From: Haematobia irritans
Taxonomy: Eukaryota; Arthropoda; Insecta; Diptera; Muscidae
Length of the DNA stretch: 64,000 nucleotides
Direction of reading: 5' to 3'
Assembly (NCBI RefSeq): GCF_050003625.1
Contig: NC_134401.1
Coordinates: 69,978,537-70,042,536 of the forward strand
In this document: positions 20,863 to 31,769 of the stretch, in pieces
Position numbering within the stretch: the stretch's first letter is position 1
Layout of the letters: each line of letters begins with the position of its first letter
Made by a program: the position numbers and the translations under genes
The notes under the pieces: model-generated
Seen by the model: only the letters and a program-made list of their open reading frames with translations
Told to the model about the DNA's origin: nothing
The model's database searches: none

Positions 20863-21430
20863 CACACAAAAAATTTTTTTCTGATTCAATCACCAAATTA
20901 ATTGATCCAATTAATTTTTTAATTGAAATGTCTTCAATCACGAAAATGATAGTATCAATCACAGTTTTAATTGGGCATAGAAAAAATTCTTGATTAAAAA
21001 ATTAATTGATTTTTTTCAGCAAATTTCAATTAATTTTTTAATTGATTCAATTAAAAATTTAATTGATGTTGATTGCAAAACTCAAATAATTTATTAATTA
21101 AAAAAGGTAACTATTTTTAATTACTTTCTGAATTGGCTTAAAGTTTTTATTTGGATTAACAAATGATTGGTTGAAATACATTTTTCATTAAAAATTAAAA
21201 AAATCAGCACTTTTTTTAACTGAATTAGTCTTCCGAATTTGATTAAAAAGTTAATTGTATCAATTAATTTTTTAATTAAAATTTTTAAAATGTTCAATCA
21301 TTGACTTAATTAACTTAATTTTCTATCATGATTAAAAAGTTAATTGTATCAATTAATTTATTTATTGAAAAAATTTTCAACTTCAATTAACTTTTTAATT
21401 GGAAATATTTTGGTGATATTTTTTTCTGTG
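20863..21430. mobile_element. 568-bp TA-flanked MITE, copy 2
   Basis: Flanked by TA at 20861-20862 and 21431-21432, in the opposite orientation to the copy at 202-769 and exactly the same length. It serves as the reference against which the split copy at 4654-9252 is recognised. The two intact copies look very similar by eye, suggesting recent spread. Confidence 0.82.
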
Positions 21431-21432
21431 TA

Positions 21433-21867
21433 CTAGCAAGCAATTTTACATGGCTCAAAGAGAGCATTTTTGCACATACTCAAAATGTTGCTGCGCATGC
21501 TATATTAATAATATTAAAACATATTAAAATCCGTAAAATGTATATCCGATAATTGCATTAGAAAAAGCTTACTTTTTTTATTAATGTATTAAAAAATGTG
21601 TATAAACAGTTGAGACCATGTTTGTCAATATGTTCTTAGCAAGTACAACATTAAAATATCTCTAGGTTTCTTACCTATCAAATTAGGAAAAAAATATAGA
21701 TAACCGCAGAAAACATCAGGAAAATCTTTTATTTTTTTTTTTTCTTCTCACAATTATGTTTGATTAGTCGACTTTTCGATCGTTCAGCTTTCATCAAAAT
21801 TTGGAAAACTTTACTTTTCGGGTTCTCGACTTTTTCAAAATTTAAGAATAGAGATTCAGAGTATGTA
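21433..21867. other. No gene recognised
   Basis: AT-rich sequence preceding the LTR element, with no recognised feature. Confidence 0.4.
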
Positions 21868-22183
21868 AGTTAAGGTATGCTACCCCATACCTGTAATATT
21901 TTTCTTGTATGTTTGATTTTTACACGCGCTGTTATTAAACGCTGAATCAACGGTCAGCCAAATTGTAAACCGATACTCTATATATCGCGACGGCATGGGA
22001 ACATAATTTAGCTGACGTTGCGTCTATGATAATATTGGAAAATAAATGAGAAGTGATGGTTGTAGATTTTAAGTTTTTAGTTTAAGTCTAGCAGTCTTAA
22101 GCATAAGATACAAAATGAATAAATAAATGAAATAAAAACTAAAATAATATTTTTTTCTTTCATACTATATGAAAGACATTAAT
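21868..22183 (+). repeat. Putative 5' LTR
   Basis: Begins AGTTAAGG, like the AGTTA starts of errantivirus LTRs, and ends in AAT directly against the primer binding site. It contains a TATA-like ACTCTATATATCG (about 21973). Without a second LTR for comparison the left boundary is inferred. Confidence 0.5.
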
Positions 22184-22201
22184 TGGGGGCTCAACCGGGA
22201 T
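22184..22201 (+). other. Primer binding site complementary to tRNA-Pro
   Basis: TGGGGGCTCAACCGGGAT is, from memory of insect tRNA-Pro, the exact complement of its last 18 nucleotides including CCA. This is where minus-strand DNA synthesis would start. Its position fits the LTR end immediately upstream and gag about 0.9 kb downstream. Confidence 0.75.
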
Positions 22202-23081
22202 GATGCCCTATCGTTGAAAAAAATATCCTGAAAATGTAAAAGTAAGGATAACGGTAGCGGTAACAAAAATAAGGATTCATTATCGTTGAAAAATATCCTG
22301 AAAATGTAAAAGTAAGGATAACGGTAGTGGTAACAATAAATAAGTATCTTTACAAAAAAGAGAAAAAAGTGAAAAATTGTAAGAACAATAGCCTGAAAAT
22401 TTAAAAGTAAGGATAACCATAGTGGTAATAAAAAATAAGTATGCTTACAAAAAGGAGAAAAAAGAAGTGAACAATTGTAAAAAGAAAAATTATCCCTTCA
22501 AAAAACTTGAAATAACGTGTTAAAAACACAACACGAAATAAACTGTGTAACCAGAAATAAACTCTTTTATAAAAAGAAGTGACTATAAGTGAATTATCCT
22601 TAAAAAAAAAACAATAAAAGCAAAACCCAAAAACTGTGCGGTGGAATGGAAAGAATAAAATAATGATAAAGAACTTCAAGAGTTACTCTAAGTAAGGAAA
22701 TTGCAATGAAGTGCAAATAACAACTTGTAGTGAGGACAACTACATTGAGAACTTTGTTGGAGAATAATTGCCAGAACATCACTTCCCAGGAGAGCTACAA
22801 TTATTGAATGTAAGCAGATTATTTTAATATTTAATTTAGATTTTGAAGATCCTGTTGTAATTTATTTTAAAATTGTTCTTTAATTTAAATTTGTCTGTGA
22901 ATTACGTAAAAATTTGTACTTTAACGAGAAAAACTAATTTTATGTTTTAATTATATGTTTTAAGTTACTTGAATATTAAGATAAGGATTGTGATTGAGTT
23001 TCTAAATAAATTACTCTTTTCAAACTGGATTCAGAAATTAATAACTTATCCAACTTGTTCAGTTCTTTGACTACAGAGACA
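22202..23081 (+). other. LTR element leader with short direct repeats
   Basis: The untranslated leader contains three imperfect copies of CCTGAAAATTTAAAAGTAAGGATAAC-like sequence (about 22229, 22299 and 22392), each followed by GGTAGTGGTAAC-type sequence. The unit is about 70-95 bp. No reading frame of note. Confidence 0.6.
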
Positions 23082-24220
23082 ATGGCAACGTCTAACCAAA
23101 TAGAAGCTTTAATCAAAGCACAAACAAATCCTTTGATAGCCAAAATTGAGGAGTTGAGCAAAAGTTTAGGGCAACTAACATCGTCCGATATAGTTAGTGA
23201 GTTTCAAGAAGAAAAAATTAACATTGCGATCCGTTGTGACAAACCATTAGATGTCGTAAAGTCTATGCCAACATTTGACGGTAAACATTCGTATGTAAGC
23301 CGGCGTGAGGCCGCAACTCATTCTATGAATTTGTACACCAGAGATAGTAAACGGTACTATTCTGCCTTGACAATACTTCGAAATAAGATAATAGATGAAG
23401 CTAATGACACACTGACGAATCACGGGACTGTACTAAATTTTGACGCAATTATTAGCCGATTAGATTTTGCATACGCAGACAAAAGACCCTTACACCTTAT
23501 TGAACAAGAACTTAGCATCATGAGACAAGGACCACAACCACTAATAACTTACTATAATGAAGTAAATAAAAAATTAACTGACTTGATTAACAAAACGATG
23601 ACCCACGGAACGAACTCCGAACTAACTAAGGAACTGAACAACAGGAACAGACAATACGCGCTCAGGGTATTTGTAACAGGTTTGAATTCCCCTTAAATGA
23701 TATTTTATTTTTCGTCTCACCAAATAGTTTGCCTGATGCATTGGCAAAAGCTCAAGAACTAGAAGCTAATAAAACTCGTGCAAATTTCGCGCTTCAGTTC
23801 AGTAAACCCCATTTTAACCATTTTAAGACACAAAATAATTTACGTTTTCCGAATCATGGTCGAAAGGATCAAAATTTTCAATTTAACAATCGCCAATCAG
23901 AGCAAAAACCTGAACCCATGGAAATAGGTAGTTCAGTAAATGTCGTAAATAGAAATCCAAAATATAATCGTAACAATGAAACACACCAAAAGCAAGAAAG
24001 ACCTTTTTACTATAACAATAGATTCCCACAAACACAACAAAATCATTTTAATGTGAATACAATTAAAAGACCAATAAGCAATAGTGCTCAAAATAGCTTT
24101 CAACCAAAATACAAGGCACAAAGAATAAATAACCTTCATGAGGAATCTTTTTTAGAAGTAGGTCGGGATTGCCCTACATCTATAGGACAGCCTCAACAGG
24201 ACGGAACCTCCGAATTTTAA
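23082..24220 (+). pseudogene. gag of errantivirus-like element (frameshifted)
   Basis: Structural polyprotein gene. The likely start is the ATG at 23082 (MATSNQIEALIKAQ). The capsid-like region includes LNFDAIISRLDFAYADKRPL and LIEQELSIMRQGPQPL, typical of the errantivirus Gag group. The frame breaks near 23692 and continues in another frame with LPDALAKAQELEANKTRANF, then an Asn/Gln-rich basic tail without an obvious CCHC knuckle. One frameshift, so no full-length Gag. Confidence 0.82.
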
Positions 24221-26510
24221 TTGACAGCGGCGCAACAAGCTGCTATAGCTAACCTGGAGTTTTAATAAACAGACAGGACCTAGTTTTTAAGAAGAGGGTA
24301 AAAACCATTAATGGTTTTACCATAATTGAACATTTTTATGATGCGATAGCATTTGGTTTTAAAGAGCGATTCTATGTAATATCAAACTTAAAAGCTGATA
24401 TTCTTATAGGTTATAATTTTATGAAAAGGGCCAACATTATATTGGATTTTAAAGAAATATTTTTCTACCATAGATCTAGAATCAGGATTCCATCAGATTT
24501 TATGAAAGAACAGGACATAGAGAAAACCGCTTTTTCTGTCAACAACGGGAAATATGAGTTTATCAGATTACCCTTTGGGCTTAGAAACAGTCCAAGTATT
24601 TTCCAACGCGCTATGGATGATATCCTGCGAGAATTTATAGGGAAAATATGTCATGTTTATATAGATGACATAACTGTTTACTCCACATCTCTAAAGGAAC
24701 ATTTTGAACACTTGAACATAATTATAAATAAACTTAAGGAATCTAACATGAAAATCTCCTTGGAAAAATCGAAGTTTTATGAGAAAGAAGTAGAATTTTT
24801 AGGCTATGTAGTTGCGCAGAACGTAATAAAAACAGATCCAAAGAAAATAGAAACAATAAATGAATATCCTTTACCGAAAACACTAAGGCAACTCCGAAGT
24901 TTCCTTGTAATGATAGGATATTATCGAAAGTTTATTAAGAATTTTGCAAACATAGCAAAACCGCTGACAAAATATTTATCTGGTGAAAATGGAAAGGTAT
25001 CGCAACATATGTCAAAGAAATTTGAAATTAATATAGATGAACAAGTTGTGTTAACTTTTGAAAAATTAAAAAAATACTTTCTGAACAAGTAGAATTAGTG
25101 CAACCTGATTTTAATAAAACATTTGTCCTTACCACCGATGCCTCTAATGAAGCATTAGGTGCTGTTCTTAGCCAAGACGGTAAACCGATTACATTTATAT
25201 CAAAAACTTTAAATTCAACCGAACGGAACTATGCGACTAATGAAAAAGAGCTTTATGCTATTGTTTGGGCTTTAAAGAATTTAAGAAATTATTTATATGG
25301 TAGTTCAAATATAGAAATGCATACAGAGCACCAACCGTGTCCACTCGAAATCCCAATGCAAAAATAAAAAGATGGCGTTCCTTTATTGAAGAATTTTCGC
25401 CAAAAATGATTTATAAACCAGGTGTTACCAACGTGGTAGCCGACGCTCTTTCGCGACAATATTTAAATAATATTTCGGACGAAGACTCTTTGCAGGACAC
25501 CCAACATTCTACAGAAAGTAGTGATAATTTTAACAAACCTTTAAATGAATTTAAGCAACAAATTTTGCTAAGCAAGTCAAATTTTTCATTACATCAAATG
25601 ATAGTAAACTTCGGAAGGACTCGTCATATTATTGAATACGATACTAGGGAAAATCTAAAATCCATTCTTTTGCAATATATCAATCCAAATTTAGTGACAG
25701 CGATACACTGTATACCGGAAGATTTATATGATTTTAAAGAAACTGTAACGAGCGTAGTTGTAAAGAAAATCATAAACAAGTATATAAACAGTATTATTGG
25801 CCAAAAATGGCAGACCACTTTAAGGAATATATCAGACATTGTTCTATATGTAATAAAAATAAATATAATAGACATCCACAGAAAGTTCCAATTGGAGAGG
25901 CTCCAATTCCTAACAAGGAGGGGGAGTACCTTAATGTTGATATTTTTTATGCAGAAGGATTAAAATTTCTAACTTGTATTGATTCGAATTCGAAATTTTT
26001 AATAATTCAGGATATTGAAGATAAAACAAACTGGGAGAAAAGCTTTTAGAATTACTACAGTGCTTTCCAAATGCTAAAAAATAACACTTGACAACGAACC
26101 AGGCTTTTGTAATCCGCAGTTTAAATCCTTATTGCACAGATTAGGTATTGAACTATATTATTGCATACCTCGCCATAGTACAACCAATGGACAAGTAGAA
26201 AGAGTCCATTCTACCTTAATATAAATAGCTAGATGTATCAAGGTCGAATTTCACTTTTTGGGAGATCAAGAAACATTCTATAGAGCAGCTCAACAATACA
26301 ATAAAACCATCCATACGGTCACACAAAATAAACACACAGATATATTTTTTAATAAGATAGGACACAATTTAGTAGAAATTCTAAAAAAAAAAACTCAAGA
26401 AAAAATGTTGTTACGAAACAATGATAATCAAATAAAAACTTATCAACCAGGTGACACGGTTTACGAGAAAAATCATAGGACAAAGAAACAAGTTATTACC
26501 ACGATTTAAA
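24215..26510 (+). pseudogene. pol of errantivirus-like element (deleted and frameshifted)
   Basis: Order: protease (LIDSGAT near 24220, a DSGA active site), reverse transcriptase (FIRLPFGLRNSPSIFQRAMD; catalytic YIDD at about 24660), RNase H (LTTDASNEALGAVLSQDGKP) and integrase (zinc-binding HCSICNKNKYNRHP at about 25840). Between protease and reverse transcriptase, near 24495, the linker and the first palm block with the first catalytic Asp are missing. Frameshifts occur near 25090, 25350 and 25800, with stops in the integrase core from 26050. It cannot encode an active enzyme. Confidence 0.85.
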
Positions 26511-26630
26511 AAGCAAATAGTTAAGGAAGATTTAGGTAATAAAATAAGAATTAAATATCGCGACAGAATAATTCATAAATACAATATTAAAACATAACCA
26601 AATATTTAAAAATAATTTTTTTTTCAGAAC

Positions 26631-27905
26631 ATGGCTTCTATGATACTGCTGCTTATATTTTTCACAATTTGTAAAGCTGAAGTGCAAATACTAGACTACT
26701 GCACTTCACAACTAGTAACAATCCATATAGGACAAGCTAAAATTCAAAACGGACATTTTAAACTAATTCACATTATTGAACTGGACAAATACGGACGAAC
26801 CATTGACAACCTGAAAAATGAAATCCATGAGAAAATTTTACGAAACAGTTCCATATTACCATTTTTACTACACGACATTGACCAGTTGAATGAGCAGTTA
26901 AGAAAAATTAGACCAAGGACCAAACGTTCAATTAATATACTGGAATCAGCCTGGAAATGGATTGCTGGTTCACCAGACTATGACGATCATAATATTGTAG
27001 TACAAAAGATAAACGGACTATTGGGAAGTAACGCAGAACAGAGGATAATAAATAAGGACATAATAGAAAGAATAAACATACTGACTAATACTACGAACAA
27101 GATTTTAAAGACGTTCCAATCCTTAGGAGAAATTCAAATAACCATAGAGGATTCTATAAGATCAAAAATAAACATTTTAAAAACGGAACTGACAAATATA
27201 GAATATGCTCTGCAATGGGCTAAGGTAGGGATAGTAAATTCGTTTATACTGTCTGAAAAGGAAATTAATGAAATAAAAGAGTTTTTGGATGTAAAGGAAT
27301 TTCCATATAATAATTTAGAGGAAGCATTGGGATTCGCAACGATTAAAATCGCTTCTGATCACTCATCACTAATCTATATAATTAACTTGCCGTCAATAGA
27401 CCACACAAATTGTGAGAAAATACTAATTAAGCCTGTTAAACAAAATAATACAATCATAAAAATTAATACAAATATTGTAATTAAATGTAAGAACAAAATA
27501 TTTGAAATCAAAAATAATTGTACTGAAATCAATAAATGATGTATTTGCAATAATGATAATCTCATAGACATAAGTGAAAATAATTGTGTACTTTTTAGAA
27601 ACAAATCTCATAATTGTACTTTTATTAATAATCAACACGTTCCGGGAACTATTTTTTTGAATAAATTTGACGGCGTCATTGAAATATCCGAAGATAAAAG
27701 TTATAAACTATCGGGAACATATTTAATACAATTCCATAATGAATCAATAAAGATAGACAATCAAACATTCGTTTCAAAAGAAATTTCAAAACCCCTTCCA
27801 CCTCTTTTACAAATGTCTTCCAATAAATCACTAGTCGAAGAAGTGTTATCTTTAGAATTGATGAAAACTCTACAAGCTAATAATATTGACCTATTGACTT
27901 TTTAA
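26631..27905 (+). pseudogene. env of errantivirus-like element (one stop, C-terminus lost)
   Basis: Envelope-type gene of the insect retrovirus-like group, related to baculovirus F-type fusion proteins. It opens with a hydrophobic signal peptide (MASMILLLIFFTICKA), has a furin-like site RTKR near residue 100, and then the conserved SAWKWIAGSPDYDD segment. An in-frame TGA at 27537-27539 interrupts it and the frame then stays open to 27905. The membrane anchor and cytoplasmic tail expected after this point are absent, so the product could not be anchored. Asn-X-Ser/Thr sites are frequent. Confidence 0.82.
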
Positions 27906-28342
27906 AATCTCTGTAACTTTTTTGTTTATGAATACAAGTAAATACTTCAAAAGCAAAAGTTTCATATTTTGTTAAGATCTTTATAATGGTTATCAGAAAT
28001 GGGCATCAAAGGGGTATACGAAGCGAAATAAAAAAATTAAAAATCAAATTTAACGTCGGAGTCAAAAATTATCAATGCACGAAATATAGCCCGTGATCAA
28101 GCACGAACAACGATATGCGTTTCTTTTCGATCGGACTTCAAATGACGACACAGCACAATAAATTGTATTTCGGGGGGTCGTAAGGTGCACGAAAAAAAAT
28201 GTTTTGGTGTTCTGAAATTGTCTTCGAATATGCTACAAAACTGGGGGGTGACCGCATTAACTTTTTTTCGTGACCCTATCTAATGTCTATCTTCTCTCCA
28301 TCTGGGTGTTGGTAACATATGCGGTTCAGGGTATAAAAGAGA
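27906..28342. other. Unassigned DNA after the truncated LTR element
   Basis: No LTR, reading frame or recognised repeat. It includes TTCGGGGGGTCGTAAGG and CTGGGGGGTGACCGC, two G-runs in an otherwise AT-rich segment. Confidence 0.4.
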
Positions 28343-28344
28343 TA

Positions 28345-29188
28345 CACTGCAAAAATATTGTTGTGAGACCAATGATTTCTCTGAAATAAAGTTTTTTTCC
28401 TTATCCAAAAGTCGGTAAACTTGTCAATGTTCTAATTAAAGAAACTTTTGTTTGACTAAGGCCAACTGCCCACAGAATTGAGCCACCGTGGTGAAATGGT
28501 TAGCATGTCCGGCTTGAATACACAAAATCGTGGGTACGATTCTTGCTTCGACCGAACACCAAAAGTTTTCAGCGGTGGATTATCCCACCTCAGTAATGCT
28601 GGTGACATTTCTGAGTGTTTCAAAGCTTATCTAAGTGGTTTCACTGCAATGTGGAACGCCCTTCGGAATATAGCCGAGTCCGAACGGAGGTCCCTTGTAA
28701 TTGAGCTTAACATGGAACAGGGCCTCACTCAGTGATACGAGAGAAGTTCACCACTGTGGTATCACAATGGACTGAATAGTCTAAGTGAGCCTGATACATA
28801 GGGCTGCCACCTAATCTAACCTAACCTAAGGCCAATTGGTTTCAATAATTCAGAGAAATTCTTCAAAATAAATGAAATCTAAATTTGTTGACTTTTTGTA
28901 TCTTGACCACAAAGCAAAATAAGTTCAAATATAAGATGTGTGTTTCAAAACTTTATTTTAAAGACTGGTTTTACTTGAAACATAGCGTAATACCTACTTG
29001 AATTTGAGCACTTAGAAAGAAGAGTTGTCGTTAACACGGTTCTAAAGGACTATTATAGCACAGGAAGAGAAAACAGAAAAACGAATACATTCGAATTTGT
29101 TTTTAGTGTCAATTACGAAAAATTCAAATTTAAAAGAGAATTGTTTTAAATGTTTCGTTTTTGGATCCGAGCAAGCATTTTCTCTGTG
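28345..29188. mobile_element. CACTGAAAAAAA-family MITE containing a SINE
   Basis: Flanked by TA at 28343-28344 and 29189-29190, with ends CACTGCAAAAATATTGT and the inverse of CACAGAGAAAATGC. It shares AATAAAGTTTTTTTCCTTAT and AAACTTTATTTTAAAGAC with the copy at 5469-6124. A SINE interrupts it at about 28469-28827. Without the SINE and one target repeat the length is about 470 bp, shorter than the 656-bp copy because of internal deletions. Confidence 0.72.
28469..28827 (+). mobile_element. tRNA-derived SINE, plus strand
   Basis: Head GAGCCACCGTGGTGAAATGG at 28480 with an A-box-like segment; B box GGTACGATTCT at 28533-28543 (one or two changes from consensus). The body matches the copy at 8421-8773. 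The 3' end TGTGGTATCACAATGGACTG (from 28755) is shared with the LOA-like LINE, and the tail is CTAATCTAACCTAACCTAA. It is flanked by AAGGCCAAYTG at 28458-28468 and 28828-28838 (one mismatch). Eleven extra bases lie between the left repeat and the usual SINE start. Confidence 0.88.
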
Positions 29189-29190
29189 TA

Positions 29191-29930
29191 GAATGTACAT
29201 AGATCCTCTCAATAAAACAATAATTCATAATTTGAATAGAAACAAACCCCATGAAAAATGTTGAGCTCTTAAAAATACTTTGAGTAAGAGTCCATGCCTT
29301 TGCCTTTATATCTTCAAATTACTCTCAGTAAAATCTCATCACATGTAAACTTGCTATCTCAGAGCAGGCACAATATCATGACCACTCGTAGAATGCAAGT
29401 GTGCTGTTGTTTGTACTATAAATAGACATTAGCTTATGTGGAGGTTTTAGCATCAACATATTATAACAGGCGATGAATGAGTGAGTAGAACACAGGACTA
29501 GCAAGAATGAGACCCAGGTTCGAAATCGGCGGCGATAAAAATCAAGTAAGTAAAAAAATAAAATATAATGGTAGGAATGTTTAATTAATGTCAGATACAT
29601 GGTAAAAAAATAGGGAAGTTTGTTTTTACTTCTTTTTGTCTGAGCACATTCCAAAAAGACACTTTTGTATGTCTTATTAAATGCCTGTACTTGCAGGGGA
29701 TTTTGCATGCCTGTCAAATGAGGCATTATAATAGTGCTCATTTTGCAATATATTTTTTCGCCCTACTATGAGAAGCGTAAGAGGAGACCACCTCCCCAAT
29801 GACACGCCGTGTAAATCTGAAAGCGAGTACGTATGTGCTTTGCATGCCTACTGCATGCTGCTGTACACCTATTTTCGCTGCTGGGTATGTAGCTTGGTAC
29901 GAATAGGGTTAATGCAATATTAACTACTAA
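29191..29930. other. No gene recognised; possible tRNA-like segment
   Basis: Mostly featureless. About 29430-29535 contains GACCCAGGTTCGAAATCGGC, which resembles a polymerase III B box, followed by an A-rich stretch; it could be a remnant of a different SINE. Weak. Confidence 0.35.
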
Positions 29931-31520
29931 TCAATTTCCAATTGTGTGGAAGCATGCTAAAGTCATACCGCTACCCAAATCTGTTGAAAAAGGAGAATGA
30001 ACTTCTTAATATTCTAAGTTGAATGTCATATTTAAAATAAACCTAGTTGGTATATATTTATACTTTTGTCATGTATACATAAAATTAATTAAAATTTTAT
30101 TCATTCGTTATGGACAACCGCGTTTTAAATTCGATTGTCCATATAATTTTGTTCTCCGGATTTGTATATCAATCTCATATCCGTTTCAAAAGTTGTTGAA
30201 AACGGATACAAAGTTGTTTTCAATGGAAAAGGCTGCAAAGTTTTCAATGATAGCGGTAAAGTTATTGCTACGGGAGATTTGGTGGATGGAATGTTTTGCT
30301 TAAATGTTTCAAGTAAGAAATTGATGGTTTCCCAAAGTAAGCATGAAGAAGGCAATCGGTCATATAAATAAGGAAACATTGAAGAAAATGATTTCGGGAG
30401 AAGTGCTTGGAATTAATTGTGAAATAAATCAAGATAAGTGCATTCCATGTATAAAAGGAAAATATCAAGAAATCCATTTAACGAAAAAGGGACTAGAGCA
30501 GACGACATATGGGGTTTAATACTTTCCGATCTATGTGGGCCAATGGATGTGAATTGCATTTGTGGTTCACAATATATATTAATTTTATAGACGATAACTC
30601 GAGAAAAGTTTTTATATACTTTTTAAACGGAAGTTGCTGACAAGTTCCTTGAATTCAAGAATTCAAAGTTTTGGAACCAGTAACCATAACAAGACTTATC
30701 ATTTCTATGATCCCGATAGCAACCGAGTTGAAATAAGCAGAGATGCTACATTTTTGGAAAATAAATTCTGTGAAAATATGCCAAAAGATGATGCAAAATT
30801 TTATTATTTCTGCCGATGCGATTCAGTGGGGGAAATAGACACTAGTATCTAATGGCAAAGAAGGATACAAATGATGATACATTACAAAATACAAATGATC
30901 ATGTAGTCGCAGAGAGTTAAACTTATACAGACAAACTCAGAATGAATATTACTCTGACGATACGGATGGTACAGGCTCGACAACGTATCAGAAACCACAA
31001 ACCCGACGTCAAAAGATATGGGATTCGCACCGACAAATAATGTAAGAAGATCGGCAATTTTTAAAACGGCAATAAGATATGGGTATGTATGTCATGTAAA
31101 TTAAGACGAGGAACCCAAGAGTGTGGAGCAAGCTCTTGGAGGATCCAATAAGCAAGAATGGAAAAAGGCTATGGAAGAGGAACTAGCAGCTTTGTTAGAA
31201 AATAACACTTGGGAAACTTGAATTGCCAAAAGGGGAAAAACCAATAGATTGAAGCACCATTCAAGATGAAAAGAGAAATTGGGAGGTACAAAGATAGGCT
31301 TGTAGTGAAAGGGTACTCTCAAAAATATGGGATAGATTACGAAGAAACCTTTTCTCCAGTGATTAGGTAGGTCTTTGATACGCCTACTTTTGAGTTTAGC
31401 TGTTCAGCGTAATCTTGTAATAGATTATGAAGATGATGTCCAAATTTATTTGAGTTGCATCTGAACATAACAAACTCAACATAAACCCAAACAAATCAAA
31501 ATTCATCCTTTTCTCTAGCC
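29931..31520 (+). mobile_element. LINE fragments flanking a copia relic
   Basis: At 29935-29995 the plus strand encodes PIVWKHAKVIPLPKS, a Jockey/CR1-type reverse transcriptase motif. At about 31426-31520 it encodes DDVQIYLSC and NPNKSKFILFSS, from further along the same kind of enzyme. Between them lies copia-like sequence. The LINE part between the two motifs is missing, so either the insertion was accompanied by a deletion or two separate LINE fragments are present. Confidence 0.5.
30110..31425 (+). pseudogene. copia (Ty1) pol relic with large deletions
   Basis: Recognisable pieces in order: LISVSKVVENGYKVVF and GHINKETLKKMISGE with CIPCIKGK (pre-integrase zinc region, about 30165-30475); SDLCGPMDV and FIDDNSRKVFIYF (integrase core, about 30520-30640); YDPDSNRVEISRDATFLEN (about 30705-30770); and EQALGGSNKQEWKKAMEEEL with [13 protein letters not shown] (start of reverse transcriptase, about 31120-31365). 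Frameshifts and deletions separate every piece. The catalytic YVDD region and both LTRs are absent. Confidence 0.78.
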
Positions 31521-31769
31521 GTACACAGGAACTACCCCCGTAAAAATTATATGTGCAACGTGTAAATTTATGGTCTAGTCTTATAAAGAACTTTTATTGA
31601 AAACATTTTTTCTTAAAACATTTTTGTGCGTTACTAAAATACATAAACTAAATCTTTACTTAACGTTTGCTTTGGCAGAAATACATACTTAAATTTGTAG
31701 TCATAGAAAATATTTATATGTACAAAATGATATTTTAGCTACATGTCAAAATAAAATTAAGATAGTTTG

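Larger units (their letters stand above)
21868..27905 (+). mobile_element. Errantivirus-like (Ty3/gypsy) element lacking its 3' end
   Basis: Order of parts: putative 5' LTR, tRNA-Pro primer site, leader, gag, pol (protease, reverse transcriptase, RNase H, integrase) and env, the layout of insect endogenous retroviruses. No 3' LTR or polypurine tract follows env; the sequence changes to unrelated DNA soon after 27905. Gag and pol carry frameshifts and pol has an internal deletion, so the copy is defective. Confidence 0.88.

Noticed and set aside
22401..22782. Hydrophobic minus-strand frames in the LTR element leader
   Set aside because: Phe/Leu-rich translation of A-rich leader repeats; no start context or family resemblance.
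28480..28545. Functional tRNA gene
   Set aside because: A and B boxes are present but there is no cloverleaf acceptor pairing, and the unit continues into a 350-bp SINE with target duplications.
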